From Methanolinea sp. (lineage in GTDB: Archaea > Halobacteriota > Methanomicrobia > Methanomicrobiales > Methanospirillaceae): a DNA stretch of 64,000 nt. The position numbers and the translations under genes were made by a program. Where the stretch lies: contig JADFDO010000003.1 in assembly GCA_018262855.1 (NCBI GenBank), positions 1-64,000 on the forward strand. The letters are read 5' to 3'. The number at the start of each line of letters is the position of its first letter. The first letter of the stretch is position 1. Below the pieces are notes generated by a model. That model saw nothing but the letters and a program-made list of their open reading frames with translations. It was not told the DNA's origin and searched no databases. This document shows, in pieces, positions 1 through 8,681 of the stretch.

Positions 1-432
1 GTCTTTTCCCCTTCACCCCGGCTCCGGTCGTTCCATCTCCTCCTCCTCATCCTGGTCACCTGGCTGGTTCTCCTGCCGATCCTCATTCTCGTGGTGTTCT
101 CCGCACCCGTCCACCTCACGCTTTTGGCAGCGTTCGTAATTCTTGCTATACTCCTTCTGATCCGCTGGTATATCCCGAGATACTGGGAATCGTTCCGGGT
201 CTGTTTCACCGGGAGCAGTATGATCTGCGAGAGGGGGGTATGGAGAACAGTGCGCACTGCGGTGCCGTATTCACGGATCTGGGGTCTTGAGATCGAGTGC
301 GGGGTTGTATGCCGCTACCTCGGGATCTCGTTTTTGAAGGTTCTCCTTGATGACAAGAGCACCATCCGTCTCCCGGGAGTGGAAGAGCCGGAGAAGACAC
401 GAGCCTTTGTGGAGAACATTGTTCGGAGCTGA
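1..432 (+). CDS. PH-domain (bPH2/YdbS-like) membrane protein, 5' end outside window
   Basis: The reading frame is open from base 1, so the start lies upstream of the window; the first internal start codon is GTG 91. Two hydrophobic segments (roughly bases 30-100 and 110-165) are followed by a short beta-rich domain of the bacterial PH type, containing R-G-V-W-R and a V-P-Y-S-R-I turn typical of that family. A second protein of the same family lies at 34477-35085 and shares the R-G-V-W and V-P-Y-x-R-I motifs. Family members are membrane-anchored; their ligand is usually unknown. It converges on the cooC-like gene with a 25-base gap. Confidence 0.7.
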   Translation, partial: VFSPSPRLRSFHLLLLILVTWLVLLPILILVVFSAPVHLTLLAAFVILAILLLIRWYIPRYWESFRVCFTGSSMICERGVWRTVRTAVPYSRIWGLEIECGVVCRYLGISFLKVLLDDKSTIRLPGVEEPEKTRAFVENIVRS

Positions 433-457
433 AAAGGAAGGGAGCAGGAGACCGGGA

Positions 458-1228
458 TCAGGAGACCGCGGGAGTCCCCTTTTCCTTCACACGGCGGAGG
501 ATCTCCTGCGCAAGTCGCCGCACTGCCTCTCTTGCAGGAGAGCCCGGCGGGATGGACCCGACCGGGGACCCGGCAAGGTCTGCGGCCTCGACTGCAGGAT
601 CCTCGGGAATGACGATTCCGATATCCGGTGCTCCCGGGACCACGTCTGAACTCTGTCCCTTCCACCGGTTCACGACGAGCACCTGGGGAACCGAAGAGAG
701 GCCGAGCGACTTCGCAAGGTCCCTGATCCTCGCAGCCGTCCGGATGCCCCTCGCCCCCGGGTCGCTCACGATGACGAGCAGGTCGGGAATCCCGATCGTT
801 CCCCTGCTGATATGCTCCATCCCGGCCTCGTTGTCGATCACGATGAACCGGTACTCCTTCCGGAGCATCGCGATACTGCGCTGTAACACGTCGTTGGCAA
901 AGCAGTAACAGCCGGTGCCCTCCGGCAGCCCCATTGCGACGAGATCGAACCCGCGCTCCTCCACAATCGCCTGCCTGAACCGGAGCTCCATGAACTCGGT
1001 CCTCGTCATCCCCGGAGGGATGCTCTCCTTGAACGATTCCTCCCTCATAGACCCGAGCGTCTTGGTGACTTCCACGCCGAGGGCCTCGTGGAGGTTGGCG
1101 TTCGGGTCCGCGTCAACCGCGAGCACGGGGGACTCGCCCGCCTCGATAAGTGCCCGAACCAGCAGGGCGGCAAGCGTGGTCTTCCCGGTCCCCCCCTTCC
1201 CGGTGACCGCAACCGAGAAGGGACTCAT
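458..1228 (-). CDS. cooC: CooC/AcsF-type nickel-insertion ATPase
   Basis: A P-loop ATPase of the MinD/CooC family, 256 residues. A deviant Walker A (G-K-G-G-T-G-K-T-T) sits near residues 10-18 and D-A-D-P-N-A-N-L near residues 40-47. The second half holds V-I-D-N-E-A-G-M-E-H, the usual CooC signature around switch II. CooC and AcsF use ATP to help load nickel into CO dehydrogenase or acetyl-CoA synthase. The ATG overlaps the stop of the methionine synthase gene (ATGA), so it is the last gene of the acsB operon. Because no CODH gene is seen here, its likely client is the A-cluster of AcsB; that is inference. Confidence 0.88.
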   Translation of the reverse strand: MSPFSVAVTGKGGTGKTTLAALLVRALIEAGESPVLAVDADPNANLHEALGVEVTKTLGSMREESFKESIPPGMTRTEFMELRFRQAIVEERGFDLVAMGLPEGTGCYCFANDVLQRSIAMLRKEYRFIVIDNEAGMEHISRGTIGIPDLLVIVSDPGARGIRTAARIRDLAKSLGLSSVPQVLVVNRWKGQSSDVVPGAPDIGIVIPEDPAVEAADLAGSPVGSIPPGSPAREAVRRLAQEILRRVKEKGTPAVS

Positions 1229-2262
1229 TTGGGCCGCCCGGCCCGTGCACGGTCCGAGAGTGCCGCCGCGGCACCCATGATCTCCCGTGCCTGAGACGGG
1301 TCTCCGGTCTGGATTCCGCAGGTTGGAGTGACCACGGACTGTTTCATGAAGAGGTCGTCAGAGCATGAATCCGCAACCTGCTGCCGGATCGCGGAGAACT
1401 GCTGGAAGAGGCTGTCGGGCGTCACCTTTGAGAAATCCTCGGGCCTTGCAGGAACCAGCCCCCAGGCAACGACCCCGCCCCTCTCCATGAAGGCCACGAG
1501 GTCGTCCATATAGAGGAGGAGTTCGCGGGAGCAGGTGAAAGCATCGAACGAGAGGAACGAGGGGTTGAGGCCCATTAAATAACTCCAGTCGGTGTTGGCG
1601 CAGCAGTGTATCCCGATCCCCCCTTCCACCATCCCGGCAATATCCTCCCACCCTGCCGTGACGTTCTCCTGCCGGATGGGAACCACCGATGAGCCGAGCG
1701 ATGCAAGGTAGGGCTCATTCAGCACTACCAGGGTCTCTTTCACCCCGGAAAACTGCCGCATCGCCTCCTCACACCACCGGGCAATGAGTGCGATCATCTT
1801 TGAGATCACGTCGGCATACTGGTCGTCGTAATAGAGCGGCCTCCGGTCGGCATCCACCACCTGCATTCCGAAGGTCACCGGACCCGTCACCTGGCACTTG
1901 AGGATGGCTGCCGAAGAAAAATCCCTCTTCGCCATCTCGAAGAACGCCGAGGCATTCCGGTCCGTCCGGGCATAGGGTGCGACGTTCTTCTCCATGAAGT
2001 CGAGGTAGATCTTCTCCATCTCGCTCCCTATGTCCCGCGAGGGATCGATGCCAAGTCTTCCGTCATGGACAGATCCCCCTGGCAATGGTGCAGAATCGCA
2101 GAACACGATCGATTCCATGAGGCCCCGGTTGGGAAGGGTTGGCACGTAGGGAAACTTGGGAAAGGCTTCGAGGACATCGTCACATGCCTGCCGGGGATCG
2201 GTATGGGGAAGACCGCCGATGCCGGTCGCCCCGCATTCCGGGGGAGTGATCCAGGAGCTCAT
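1225..2262 (-). CDS. Core-MetE methionine synthase (cobalamin/corrinoid-protein dependent type)
   Basis: A 345-residue protein matching only the C-terminal, zinc-binding barrel of MetE; the N-terminal folate-binding half of MetE (about 750 residues in bacteria) is absent. Zinc-ligand candidates are His219 and Cys221 (H-C-C-A-N) and Cys315 (T-P-T-C-G-I), with Asp240 where MetE has Glu. L-N-E-P lies near residue 183. The start at 2262 overlaps the RACo stop (ATGA) and has a G-G-A-G-A-G-G-G ribosome site. Short MetE proteins of this kind are known to take methyl groups from corrinoid proteins and pass them to homocysteine. Lying inside a CFeSP operon, its donor is probably methyl-CFeSP. A different thiol acceptor cannot be excluded. 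Confidence 0.8.
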   Translation of the reverse strand: MSSWITPPECGATGIGGLPHTDPRQACDDVLEAFPKFPYVPTLPNRGLMESIVFCDSAPLPGGSVHDGRLGIDPSRDIGSEMEKIYLDFMEKNVAPYARTDRNASAFFEMAKRDFSSAAILKCQVTGPVTFGMQVVDADRRPLYYDDQYADVISKMIALIARWCEEAMRQFSGVKETLVVLNEPYLASLGSSVVPIRQENVTAGWEDIAGMVEGGIGIHCCANTDWSYLMGLNPSFLSFDAFTCSRELLLYMDDLVAFMERGGVVAWGLVPARPEDFSKVTPDSLFQQFSAIRQQVADSCSDDLFMKQSVVTPTCGIQTGDPSQAREIMGAAAALSDRARAGRPK

Positions 2263-4169
2263 GTACTCCCTCTCCTGATCCTGCACTGCCCGAGTTTCGT
2301 CTCCACGTCCGGGAAGAGGGAGAGATCGGTGTGGGGCAGGAAGCAGCTTCTGGTATACTCATCCATGAACGCGGGTTCAGCGTTCAGCTCGACGTAGGCG
2401 ATCTTTTCCGCGATCTCGTCAAGCACCTTCTTCTTCCTCCGGTTCAGGAGCGCGATGTTTGCCCCTGCAATCGCACCGTTCCCGATTCCGGTCACCCTGC
2501 CGACCGGGACTTCCGGTATAAGCCCGATGGTGATCGCATGATTCTTGTCGAGGTAATTGCCAAACGCACCCGCGAAGAAGATCCGTGAGATCTCTCCCCT
2601 CGCGATCCCTGCCTTGTTCATGAGGGTCTGGCAGGCCGCAAGGACCGATGCCTTGCTCATGATGAGCGCCTTGATATCGTTCTCGGTGACCACGATGTCC
2701 CGTCCGATCGCGGTCTCGTCCTTCCAGGCGACCACGAACTCGGGGACATGGCGTCCCATCCTGATCCGTTCGTGTGCGATAGTCATGTTGATCCTGCCGG
2801 TCCTGTCGATGACACAGGCCTCGAGGAGCTGGGCGAGGAGATCGATCAGCCCCGACCCGCAGATCCCTTTCGGTTTCTGGTTATGGATGGTCGAGAATGA
2901 CGGGACAAGCGTGACCGGATCGATGGTGATCCGCTCGATTGCCCCCGGGTTCGCCCGCATGCCAAAGAGGACCTCCCCGCCTTCAAGGGCTGGGCCTGCC
3001 GCACCTGCACAGGTAAACATCCAGTCCCGGTTCCCCAGGACCACCTCGAAGTTGGTCCCGATATCGATCAGGAGTGAGATCTCCTCGCTCTCCGCCATGC
3101 CTGATGCAAGGATATCGGCAATGATATCACCCCCTATGAAGTCGCTGACCGCCGGGAAGATGAAGAGGCCTGAATTCTCGCCCACCGCAAGGCCGATCCT
3201 CTGTGCAGCGGTAGTAAGATACCGCCTGACGACAGGGACATAAGGCTCCTCGATCATGTAGGCCGGATCGATTCCCATCAGGATATGGGTCATGATGGTG
3301 TTCCCGGCCACTACCACCTCGTAAATATCCTCCCTGTCGATCCCCGCGGAATTCGATGCCTCGGTGAGGGCTACATTGATGCTGTCGACGGCAAGGGACT
3401 GTAGTTTTGTAAGCCCTCCTCCCGACTTGGCATAGGTGACCCGGGAGAGGATATCCTCGCCGCAGCTGATCTGGTGATTGTAGCTCGAGCCGATCCCCAT
3501 GATGTGCCCGTCAGCAAGGTTCCTGATGTAGACCACGATGGTGGTGGTCCCGAGGTCCACCGCAGCCCCGTAGATATGGCTGGCAGTATCCCCCTTCTCG
3601 ACGTGGATGAGGCGGTAGCCCCCCGGCACGAGCGCAACTGTTGCGGTGATCTTCCAGCCGCTGTCGCGGAGAACCCGGGGTATCCGGCGTATCACCTCGA
3701 GCGGGGCATAGATGGCCCTCTCCTTCGGCCCGCCGCTCTTCTCGATCTCCCAGAGGAGCCGGGTGAGATCGGGTGACTGGTCGTCGAGGGAGGGCGGAAC
3801 AAGGGTGAGGAAATACTTCCATACGGCCGGGTTCAGGGCGGTAGGGATCTCCCCGGAATCAACGAGGATCTGCTGTTCCTGGACGAGCGTGGCATCGGGG
3901 ATCACCACCCGGAGGTCGTCGATGACCTTCGCCTGGCAGGCAAGGCAGACGCCATCCTCTACTTCAGCTGCTGAAAGGATGCTTTCATACTGCTCATGGT
4001 CGAATTCTGTCCGTCCGCTTTTTACGATAACCTTGCACTTCCCGCACTTTCCCTGCCCGCCGCAGACCACGTTTATGTGAAAGCCTGCCTTCTGCGCAGC
4101 TTCGAGAATGGTGCTCCCCTTCACAATCTCGACTTTCCGGAAACTCGGGAGGAATGTGACCGTCGGCAT
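2259..4169 (-). CDS. acsV: RACo: ATP-dependent reductive activator of the corrinoid iron-sulfur protein
   Basis: A 636-residue protein. The N-terminal [2Fe-2S] ferredoxin domain has Cys36, Cys42, Cys45 and Cys78. A linker and middle domain follow, then a large ASKHA-type C-terminal domain beginning around A-V-D-L-G-T-T-T and including L-L-I-D-I-G-T-N and F-A-G-A-F-G-N. RACo uses ATP to re-reduce cob(II)alamin that forms by accidental oxidation of CFeSP. The ATG at 4169 lies two bases past the cdhE stop; a longer in-frame start at 4244 would run back into cdhE and is less likely. Its place directly behind the two CFeSP subunits supports the role. Confidence 0.9.
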   Translation of the reverse strand: MPTVTFLPSFRKVEIVKGSTILEAAQKAGFHINVVCGGQGKCGKCKVIVKSGRTEFDHEQYESILSAAEVEDGVCLACQAKVIDDLRVVIPDATLVQEQQILVDSGEIPTALNPAVWKYFLTLVPPSLDDQSPDLTRLLWEIEKSGGPKERAIYAPLEVIRRIPRVLRDSGWKITATVALVPGGYRLIHVEKGDTASHIYGAAVDLGTTTIVVYIRNLADGHIMGIGSSYNHQISCGEDILSRVTYAKSGGGLTKLQSLAVDSINVALTEASNSAGIDREDIYEVVVAGNTIMTHILMGIDPAYMIEEPYVPVVRRYLTTAAQRIGLAVGENSGLFIFPAVSDFIGGDIIADILASGMAESEEISLLIDIGTNFEVVLGNRDWMFTCAGAAGPALEGGEVLFGMRANPGAIERITIDPVTLVPSFSTIHNQKPKGICGSGLIDLLAQLLEACVIDRTGRINMTIAHERIRMGRHVPEFVVAWKDETAIGRDIVVTENDIKALIMSKASVLAACQTLMNKAGIARGEISRIFFAGAFGNYLDKNHAITIGLIPEVPVGRVTGIGNGAIAGANIALLNRRKKKVLDEIAEKIAYVELNAEPAFMDEYTRSCFLPHTDLSLFPDVETKLGQCRIRRGST

Positions 4170-4171
4170 GA

Positions 4172-5509
4172 TCAGGGCTTCCACTCCTGGAGCAGGAACT
4201 CGGCGATATCCGCAGCGTCTCGCGGGCCAACGAGGACCTTCCACCCGGTGGCATCTTCAATCCTCCCCGAGAGCGGGGCTGCATATCCCGGGATGATGAG
4301 TTTCCGGTGCGAGACCGCGTTCCCGAGATCGAACTTTGCGATTGCCTCCTTCACCATCGCTTCCTGGAGTTTTCCCGACGCGACCGCGGTCAGGACCGAG
4401 AGCCCCTCGGTATCCACCACCAGCATCAGCGACGGGACGCGGGATGCCTCGAGGTACCCCTGCAGGGTGAAGAACGTGAGCGAGAAGTTGACCGAGAGGA
4501 GAACAGGGGCGTCCTTCCCGGGGCTGCCGATCCTATAGAGACCCGGGGTGATCTGGATGGGCTTCTGCGGATCGGTGTAAATGTTCTGCCGGAGAACAAG
4601 AAGCGCCTTCCTCACCGGCTGTGACAGGGGATTGCAGACCAGCACCGAGCCGAACTTCGCAACCCCGGTGACGAGGAAGGCATCCTCAAGACCCGGCTGA
4701 GCACAGTCGAGGAACACGGGATACCCGAGTGCAGGGGTCTGGCGGGTCACCGCATGCTGCCGTACCGCAGTCGTCCTGTTCAGCACCTCGTGGAGGGAAG
4801 GAGAGGTCAGGTCCAGGAGGAGGTTGCTGACCCCCTCTGTCGCACACTTCGACGAGAGATCGGCCAGGGAATCGAGGGTGTCTGCCCGGATCGCCAGCGG
4901 ACAGGAGAATTTTTTCGCGAGTCTGCACATCTCCTGGTAGTTTTCATGCGTTGCGGCATGGATGAGCGGACGGTAGTTGCCGGAGACTCCAAGGCCTGCT
5001 TCCATGCAGACGGGATCAGTGCTCATCAGCACCTCGGGAAGGTCTGCGACCGACTCAACTGCTTCCACGGCACGGGAGAACTCCCCGGGACTCCCCGATT
5101 CGCACCGTATAGCGATACCATTCAGCCTGAGATCGGTCCCGATCCTGGTGAGGACGTAGTCCCGGACATCGGTGGTTATTTCCTTTATCCGGTCTCCGGG
5201 CATGGTGTCCGGAATGGCGGTCATGATGCCCGGCTCGTGGATGAATGTCTTCTCGTGGCGGTACTGGACCATCTCCTCGCCGAGCGTAAAGGAACGCTCG
5301 CCCACTCCTATCTTCACCTTCTGGATGGGCGGACGGGTGGAGGCGCCAAGGATTGCCTTTGCATTCTCGTCGAGGTACGGGCACTGGTCGGGCTGGGCCT
5401 TTCCTCCGGCAAGTTTCATTGCGAACGTGAGGCACGTGGGGTCCCCGCATTCCTTGCAGTTCTTCTTGGGGAGCAGCTTGTAGATGTCCAGGGGTTTGAG
5501 CGAGGCCAT
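4172..5509 (-). CDS. cdhE: Corrinoid iron-sulfur protein large subunit (ACDS gamma, AcsC/CdhE)
   Basis: A 445-residue protein, normal for the family. The N-terminal [4Fe-4S] domain has Cys18, Cys21, Cys26 and Cys43, the hallmark of CdhE/AcsC. A TIM-barrel region and a C-terminal cobalamin-binding domain follow (G-R-I-E-D-A-T-G-W-K-V-L-V-G-P-R-D-A-A near the end). The protein carries the corrinoid that shuttles a methyl group between the A-cluster of acetyl-CoA synthase and a methyltransferase. It follows cdhD with a six-base gap. Confidence 0.95.
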   Translation of the reverse strand: MASLKPLDIYKLLPKKNCKECGDPTCLTFAMKLAGGKAQPDQCPYLDENAKAILGASTRPPIQKVKIGVGERSFTLGEEMVQYRHEKTFIHEPGIMTAIPDTMPGDRIKEITTDVRDYVLTRIGTDLRLNGIAIRCESGSPGEFSRAVEAVESVADLPEVLMSTDPVCMEAGLGVSGNYRPLIHAATHENYQEMCRLAKKFSCPLAIRADTLDSLADLSSKCATEGVSNLLLDLTSPSLHEVLNRTTAVRQHAVTRQTPALGYPVFLDCAQPGLEDAFLVTGVAKFGSVLVCNPLSQPVRKALLVLRQNIYTDPQKPIQITPGLYRIGSPGKDAPVLLSVNFSLTFFTLQGYLEASRVPSLMLVVDTEGLSVLTAVASGKLQEAMVKEAIAKFDLGNAVSHRKLIIPGYAAPLSGRIEDATGWKVLVGPRDAADIAEFLLQEWKP

Positions 5510-5515
5510 GGGCGA

Positions 5516-6469
5516 TCACTCCCCTCCGCCAGGGTGTACTTGAAAGAGCGACGAACATGCATCCCTGATGAGCGGGACCGTCTCCGGGTGCCGAACAGAG
5601 ACGATCGCGGCTCCTGCAAGATATGCCGGGAGCATGGCATAGAGTTCCCATGCAACCGCGATCCGGTCAGCATCTTCACCTTCGGCCTCCCTGACTTCCT
5701 TGATGGTGAGCGAATCTACCGCTGAACTGATCATGGGCATGGCGAGATCCTCGTCACCCTTGAGTGCGGCGGTCCTGATACGCTCCATGACAGAGTAGGA
5801 ATATTCAAATCCATACCCGAGCGCTCCTGTATACGGGTCGATCGCGATTCTGTCTCGGGGTATCCCTATCTCGCGGAGGAGAATATTCAGCTGCTTGGCG
5901 AGGTTGATATCAATCGGGGACTGCGCAATGATGGAATGGCCATACGCCATCGCAGCCGCCGCAACGCTCCGGTACCGGCCCGCTTCTGCGGTCCCGAGGA
6001 GGATGCGCTCACCTGCAGCAGCCTCACCGATCTTCTGGTAGACCTCGCTGTCGATTGCGGGATCGTTGCTTCCCTCGATACTGATCGGGAGGCTTGTTGC
6101 CTGGAGTACCTCCTCGACGGTCTTCCTGATGGCAGCACAGTCTGAGAACCCGCGCCTCCGGGTACTCGTGCAGTACAGCCTGATCAGGTCGGGACGGATC
6201 TCTGCCTCCGCGAACCGTGCCCATGCCGCCGGATCGGATGAGGCGTCTCCCACCGCATGCCGGGCGACCGCGGGCCAGAGGTCCGGGTCATCGGCAATCT
6301 CGTAGGCAACAACCGCGGGATACCCCAGAGGCGCGTTGCCGATCCCGTTGAGGTCTTTCTCTCCTCCAACCTTCAGAGTGCGGCTCCTGGTCCCGCCCTC
6401 TGACCTGGTTGCACCGATCACAAGTTCCCCGATCTGCCCGGTCCAGTCCGATATGGTAGAGATTCCCAT
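5516..6469 (-). CDS. cdhD: Corrinoid iron-sulfur protein small subunit (ACDS delta, AcsD/CdhD)
   Basis: A 317-residue TIM-barrel protein of the CdhD/AcsD family. Typical features are G-G-x-K-D-L-N-G near residue 35, I-S-I-E-G-S-N-D-P near residue 135 and A-I-D-P-Y-T-G-A-L-G-Y-G-F-E-Y-S near residue 215. It pairs with CdhE to form CFeSP and helps hold the corrinoid. It starts 13 bases after acsB ends, so the two are surely co-transcribed. The next gene, cdhE, follows at six bases. Confidence 0.94.
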   Translation of the reverse strand: MGISTISDWTGQIGELVIGATRSEGGTRSRTLKVGGEKDLNGIGNAPLGYPAVVAYEIADDPDLWPAVARHAVGDASSDPAAWARFAEAEIRPDLIRLYCTSTRRRGFSDCAAIRKTVEEVLQATSLPISIEGSNDPAIDSEVYQKIGEAAAGERILLGTAEAGRYRSVAAAAMAYGHSIIAQSPIDINLAKQLNILLREIGIPRDRIAIDPYTGALGYGFEYSYSVMERIRTAALKGDEDLAMPMISSAVDSLTIKEVREAEGEDADRIAVAWELYAMLPAYLAGAAIVSVRHPETVPLIRDACSSLFQVHPGGGE

Positions 6470-6482
6470 GGCCAGGCCCTCC

Positions 6483-8513
6483 CTAGATCAGCGGCTTCAT
6501 GCCGAGCGCCGGGTGGTCCACCGAGGCCAGGAATTCTGTCAGTGCCTCGATGGTCACGGCAGTCTTCTCGTCTGCGATCTTCTCGTAGAGCGATTCGAGG
6601 TTCTTTGCCTTGAGGTGGTCACGGAGACGGGTGCCAATCTCCTCTTTCAGGATCGATGGGATCCAGACCAGGCGTTCGATTCCGCCCTCGGCCTGGAGGA
6701 AGCGGTCGGAGAGGATGAATCCCTTCGAAATTCCCGCAAATCCGGGCGTCTGGGCTCCTCCCCCGATCGTGCCTGCAAGGGTTGAGAAGGTCATTCCCGA
6801 AGGGGTTTCTCCCTTGAACTCCCTCGAGACCACCATGAAGCCGTTTACCTCCGGCAGCATGACGGCAATACACTCAAAACAGCCGCAGCATGTCATGGGG
6901 AACTCCATGATGCTGTAGAGGGAGCACCGGTCGACCTCCCCGTGGGACGCTTTTTTCACAAACCTGTTCACCCCCTCGAACTCTCCCCTCTCCAGGTCGA
7001 TGAGCTTTCCTTTCTCGACAGGCTGATTCGCTCCTGCCGGTGCGATCTCATAGGCGATCTTGCCGTCGAGCCACGTGATCGCCCCGCAGAGCGCCGGTCT
7101 TTCAGGCGTAATGATGCAGACGTGGTTGGGGGCAAAGGTCTGGCAGAGCGTGCAGGAGTAGAAGGTGTCAACATCGGTGTCCTTCATCCCCCTGATCCTC
7201 TCGTCGCGCTCCAGGTACACCGCCTCGGCTTTCTCCCGCGCCTCTAACACAGCCTTCTCATCGGTGATGAGGGTGACCTGGACCGCGTCAAGGAGGTCCG
7301 GGAAGTCCATCCTGAACTTCGCGGCGAGGAGGACGCCTATGTCGCGTATGTGCACACCCTTGGAGACCGCATCTTTTGAGAGCCGGACCCAGATGATATC
7401 CCGCTGTGCCACGTGCCAGGAGCCCTCGCCGTAGTTGACAAAGTTATGGATCCTCCGTTCAAGGACCGGCTCGTACTCCTTCTTCATCTGCGATCCTGCC
7501 ACTTCGACGAGGATGGCGAGCGGAACTGCAGATCCCTCCTTGATATCCTCGATCTCGGGACCAATGACTTGGACCTCCCCTTCCTTCACTTCCGTACCGG
7601 GTCTGACCCTCAAAATCTCGAACGCCGGGGAGCGCCCGCCGCCGAACTCCACGTACATCTCCTCCTTGCGGATGCTCTTCCCTTCGAATGCCGGCGAGCA
7701 GGCCATGGGGATGGGGATCGCGGTCACGTTTACCTTGATACCCCGGAGCTCCATTCCGGTACGGACCGCGTCGGCAATACGGACGGGGACCCACGAGCCT
7801 CCCTCGTAGCCTCCCGGGGTGATGACCGGGATGCCGAGCACACGGAACGTATCGATAATCGCGACTTCCTCTTCGTTCAGCCCCGGAAATACTATTGCGA
7901 TGGCCTTTGCCCGCTCCCGGGCGTAGGAGAGGAGCCTTGTGGCATCCCCCGGGGTCACTCCCCCGAACATCATTGCCACCCTTGCGAGGATATCGATGAA
8001 ATGGATGGCTGACGAGGGGCGTGATCCGAGCGGAACAAGCCTGTATTCTGTCCCGACCCTGACACCTGCTGACTGGAGGCTCCCGATGATCCCTCCGGAG
8101 AGGAACGTCAGCATATACTTCTCCTGCAGTTCCCTGCAGAGCCCGGCCGCTTCTATCGGGTCAGCGGGAGTCCCCGCGACCAGAGCAAGGCCGAGAATAC
8201 TTCCGTCCACGAGCGAGTATCCAAGCGTCCGCAGCACCGCGTCCGGGATGAACCCGGTATAGGGAGCTGGTTCCCGGCCGGATACAGCTGCCTCACCCGC
8301 AGCCAGGCACTCGGCGGCAACCAGGGGATTTTCACCTGCAGCCGAAAACGCTGCCAGCGCTTCATTCCTGTCATGCACCGGGGATCCGGTCAGTGCAAAG
8401 GTGACAGGGAGGTGGTATGCCGTCTCCTCATAGGAAAAAGATCCTGTCATCCCCTCGAGCCGTCTCTTCAGGGCTGCTTTCCCGGCATCAACTGCCTTAT
8501 CCACGTCATTCAT
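6483..8513 (-). CDS. acsB: Acetyl-CoA synthase catalytic subunit, bacterial AcsB-like with N-terminal domain
   Basis: A 676-residue enzyme that makes or cleaves acetyl-CoA at a nickel-iron-sulfur A-cluster. All six ligands are present: Cys454, Cys457, Cys466, Cys476, Cys543 and Cys545 (C-G-C-F-E-C). Their spacing (3, 9, 10, 67, 2) equals that of Moorella AcsB Cys506 to Cys597. Ordinary archaeal CdhC is about 470 residues and lacks the N-terminal domain; here about 260 N-terminal residues precede the common core, as in bacteria, though the N-terminus is some 50 residues shorter than in Moorella. The start at 8513 has an A-A-A-G-G-G ribosome site; the upstream ATG at 8552 abuts the TATA box. 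First gene of the operon. Confidence 0.93.
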   Translation of the reverse strand: MNDVDKAVDAGKAALKRRLEGMTGSFSYEETAYHLPVTFALTGSPVHDRNEALAAFSAAGENPLVAAECLAAGEAAVSGREPAPYTGFIPDAVLRTLGYSLVDGSILGLALVAGTPADPIEAAGLCRELQEKYMLTFLSGGIIGSLQSAGVRVGTEYRLVPLGSRPSSAIHFIDILARVAMMFGGVTPGDATRLLSYARERAKAIAIVFPGLNEEEVAIIDTFRVLGIPVITPGGYEGGSWVPVRIADAVRTGMELRGIKVNVTAIPIPMACSPAFEGKSIRKEEMYVEFGGGRSPAFEILRVRPGTEVKEGEVQVIGPEIEDIKEGSAVPLAILVEVAGSQMKKEYEPVLERRIHNFVNYGEGSWHVAQRDIIWVRLSKDAVSKGVHIRDIGVLLAAKFRMDFPDLLDAVQVTLITDEKAVLEAREKAEAVYLERDERIRGMKDTDVDTFYSCTLCQTFAPNHVCIITPERPALCGAITWLDGKIAYEIAPAGANQPVEKGKLIDLERGEFEGVNRFVKKASHGEVDRCSLYSIMEFPMTCCGCFECIAVMLPEVNGFMVVSREFKGETPSGMTFSTLAGTIGGGAQTPGFAGISKGFILSDRFLQAEGGIERLVWIPSILKEEIGTRLRDHLKAKNLESLYEKIADEKTAVTIEALTEFLASVDHPALGMKPLI

Positions 8514-8552
8514 CGATATCCCTTTCTTATGGTCTAACTTCCCCCTGTGCAT

Positions 8553-8560
8553 CTATATGA
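8553..8560 (-). promoter_or_regulatory. Putative TATA box of the acsB operon
   Basis: The minus strand reads TCATATAG here, about 45 bases upstream of the chosen acsB start. Transcription would begin around 8530, giving a leader of some 17-20 bases with an A-A-G-G-G site. This placement argues against the in-frame ATG at 8552 as the translation start. Confidence 0.45.
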
Positions 8561-8681
8561 GTTTGGATCTTACCGGATAACCAACAAGGGGAAGAGAATC
8601 CGGTGCGTGCAGGTGTAGCCCGGGCAGGGATTGTCTGGTTCATGAACCAGGTGAGAGAGAGAAAAAGCGGGGTGGACGGGA

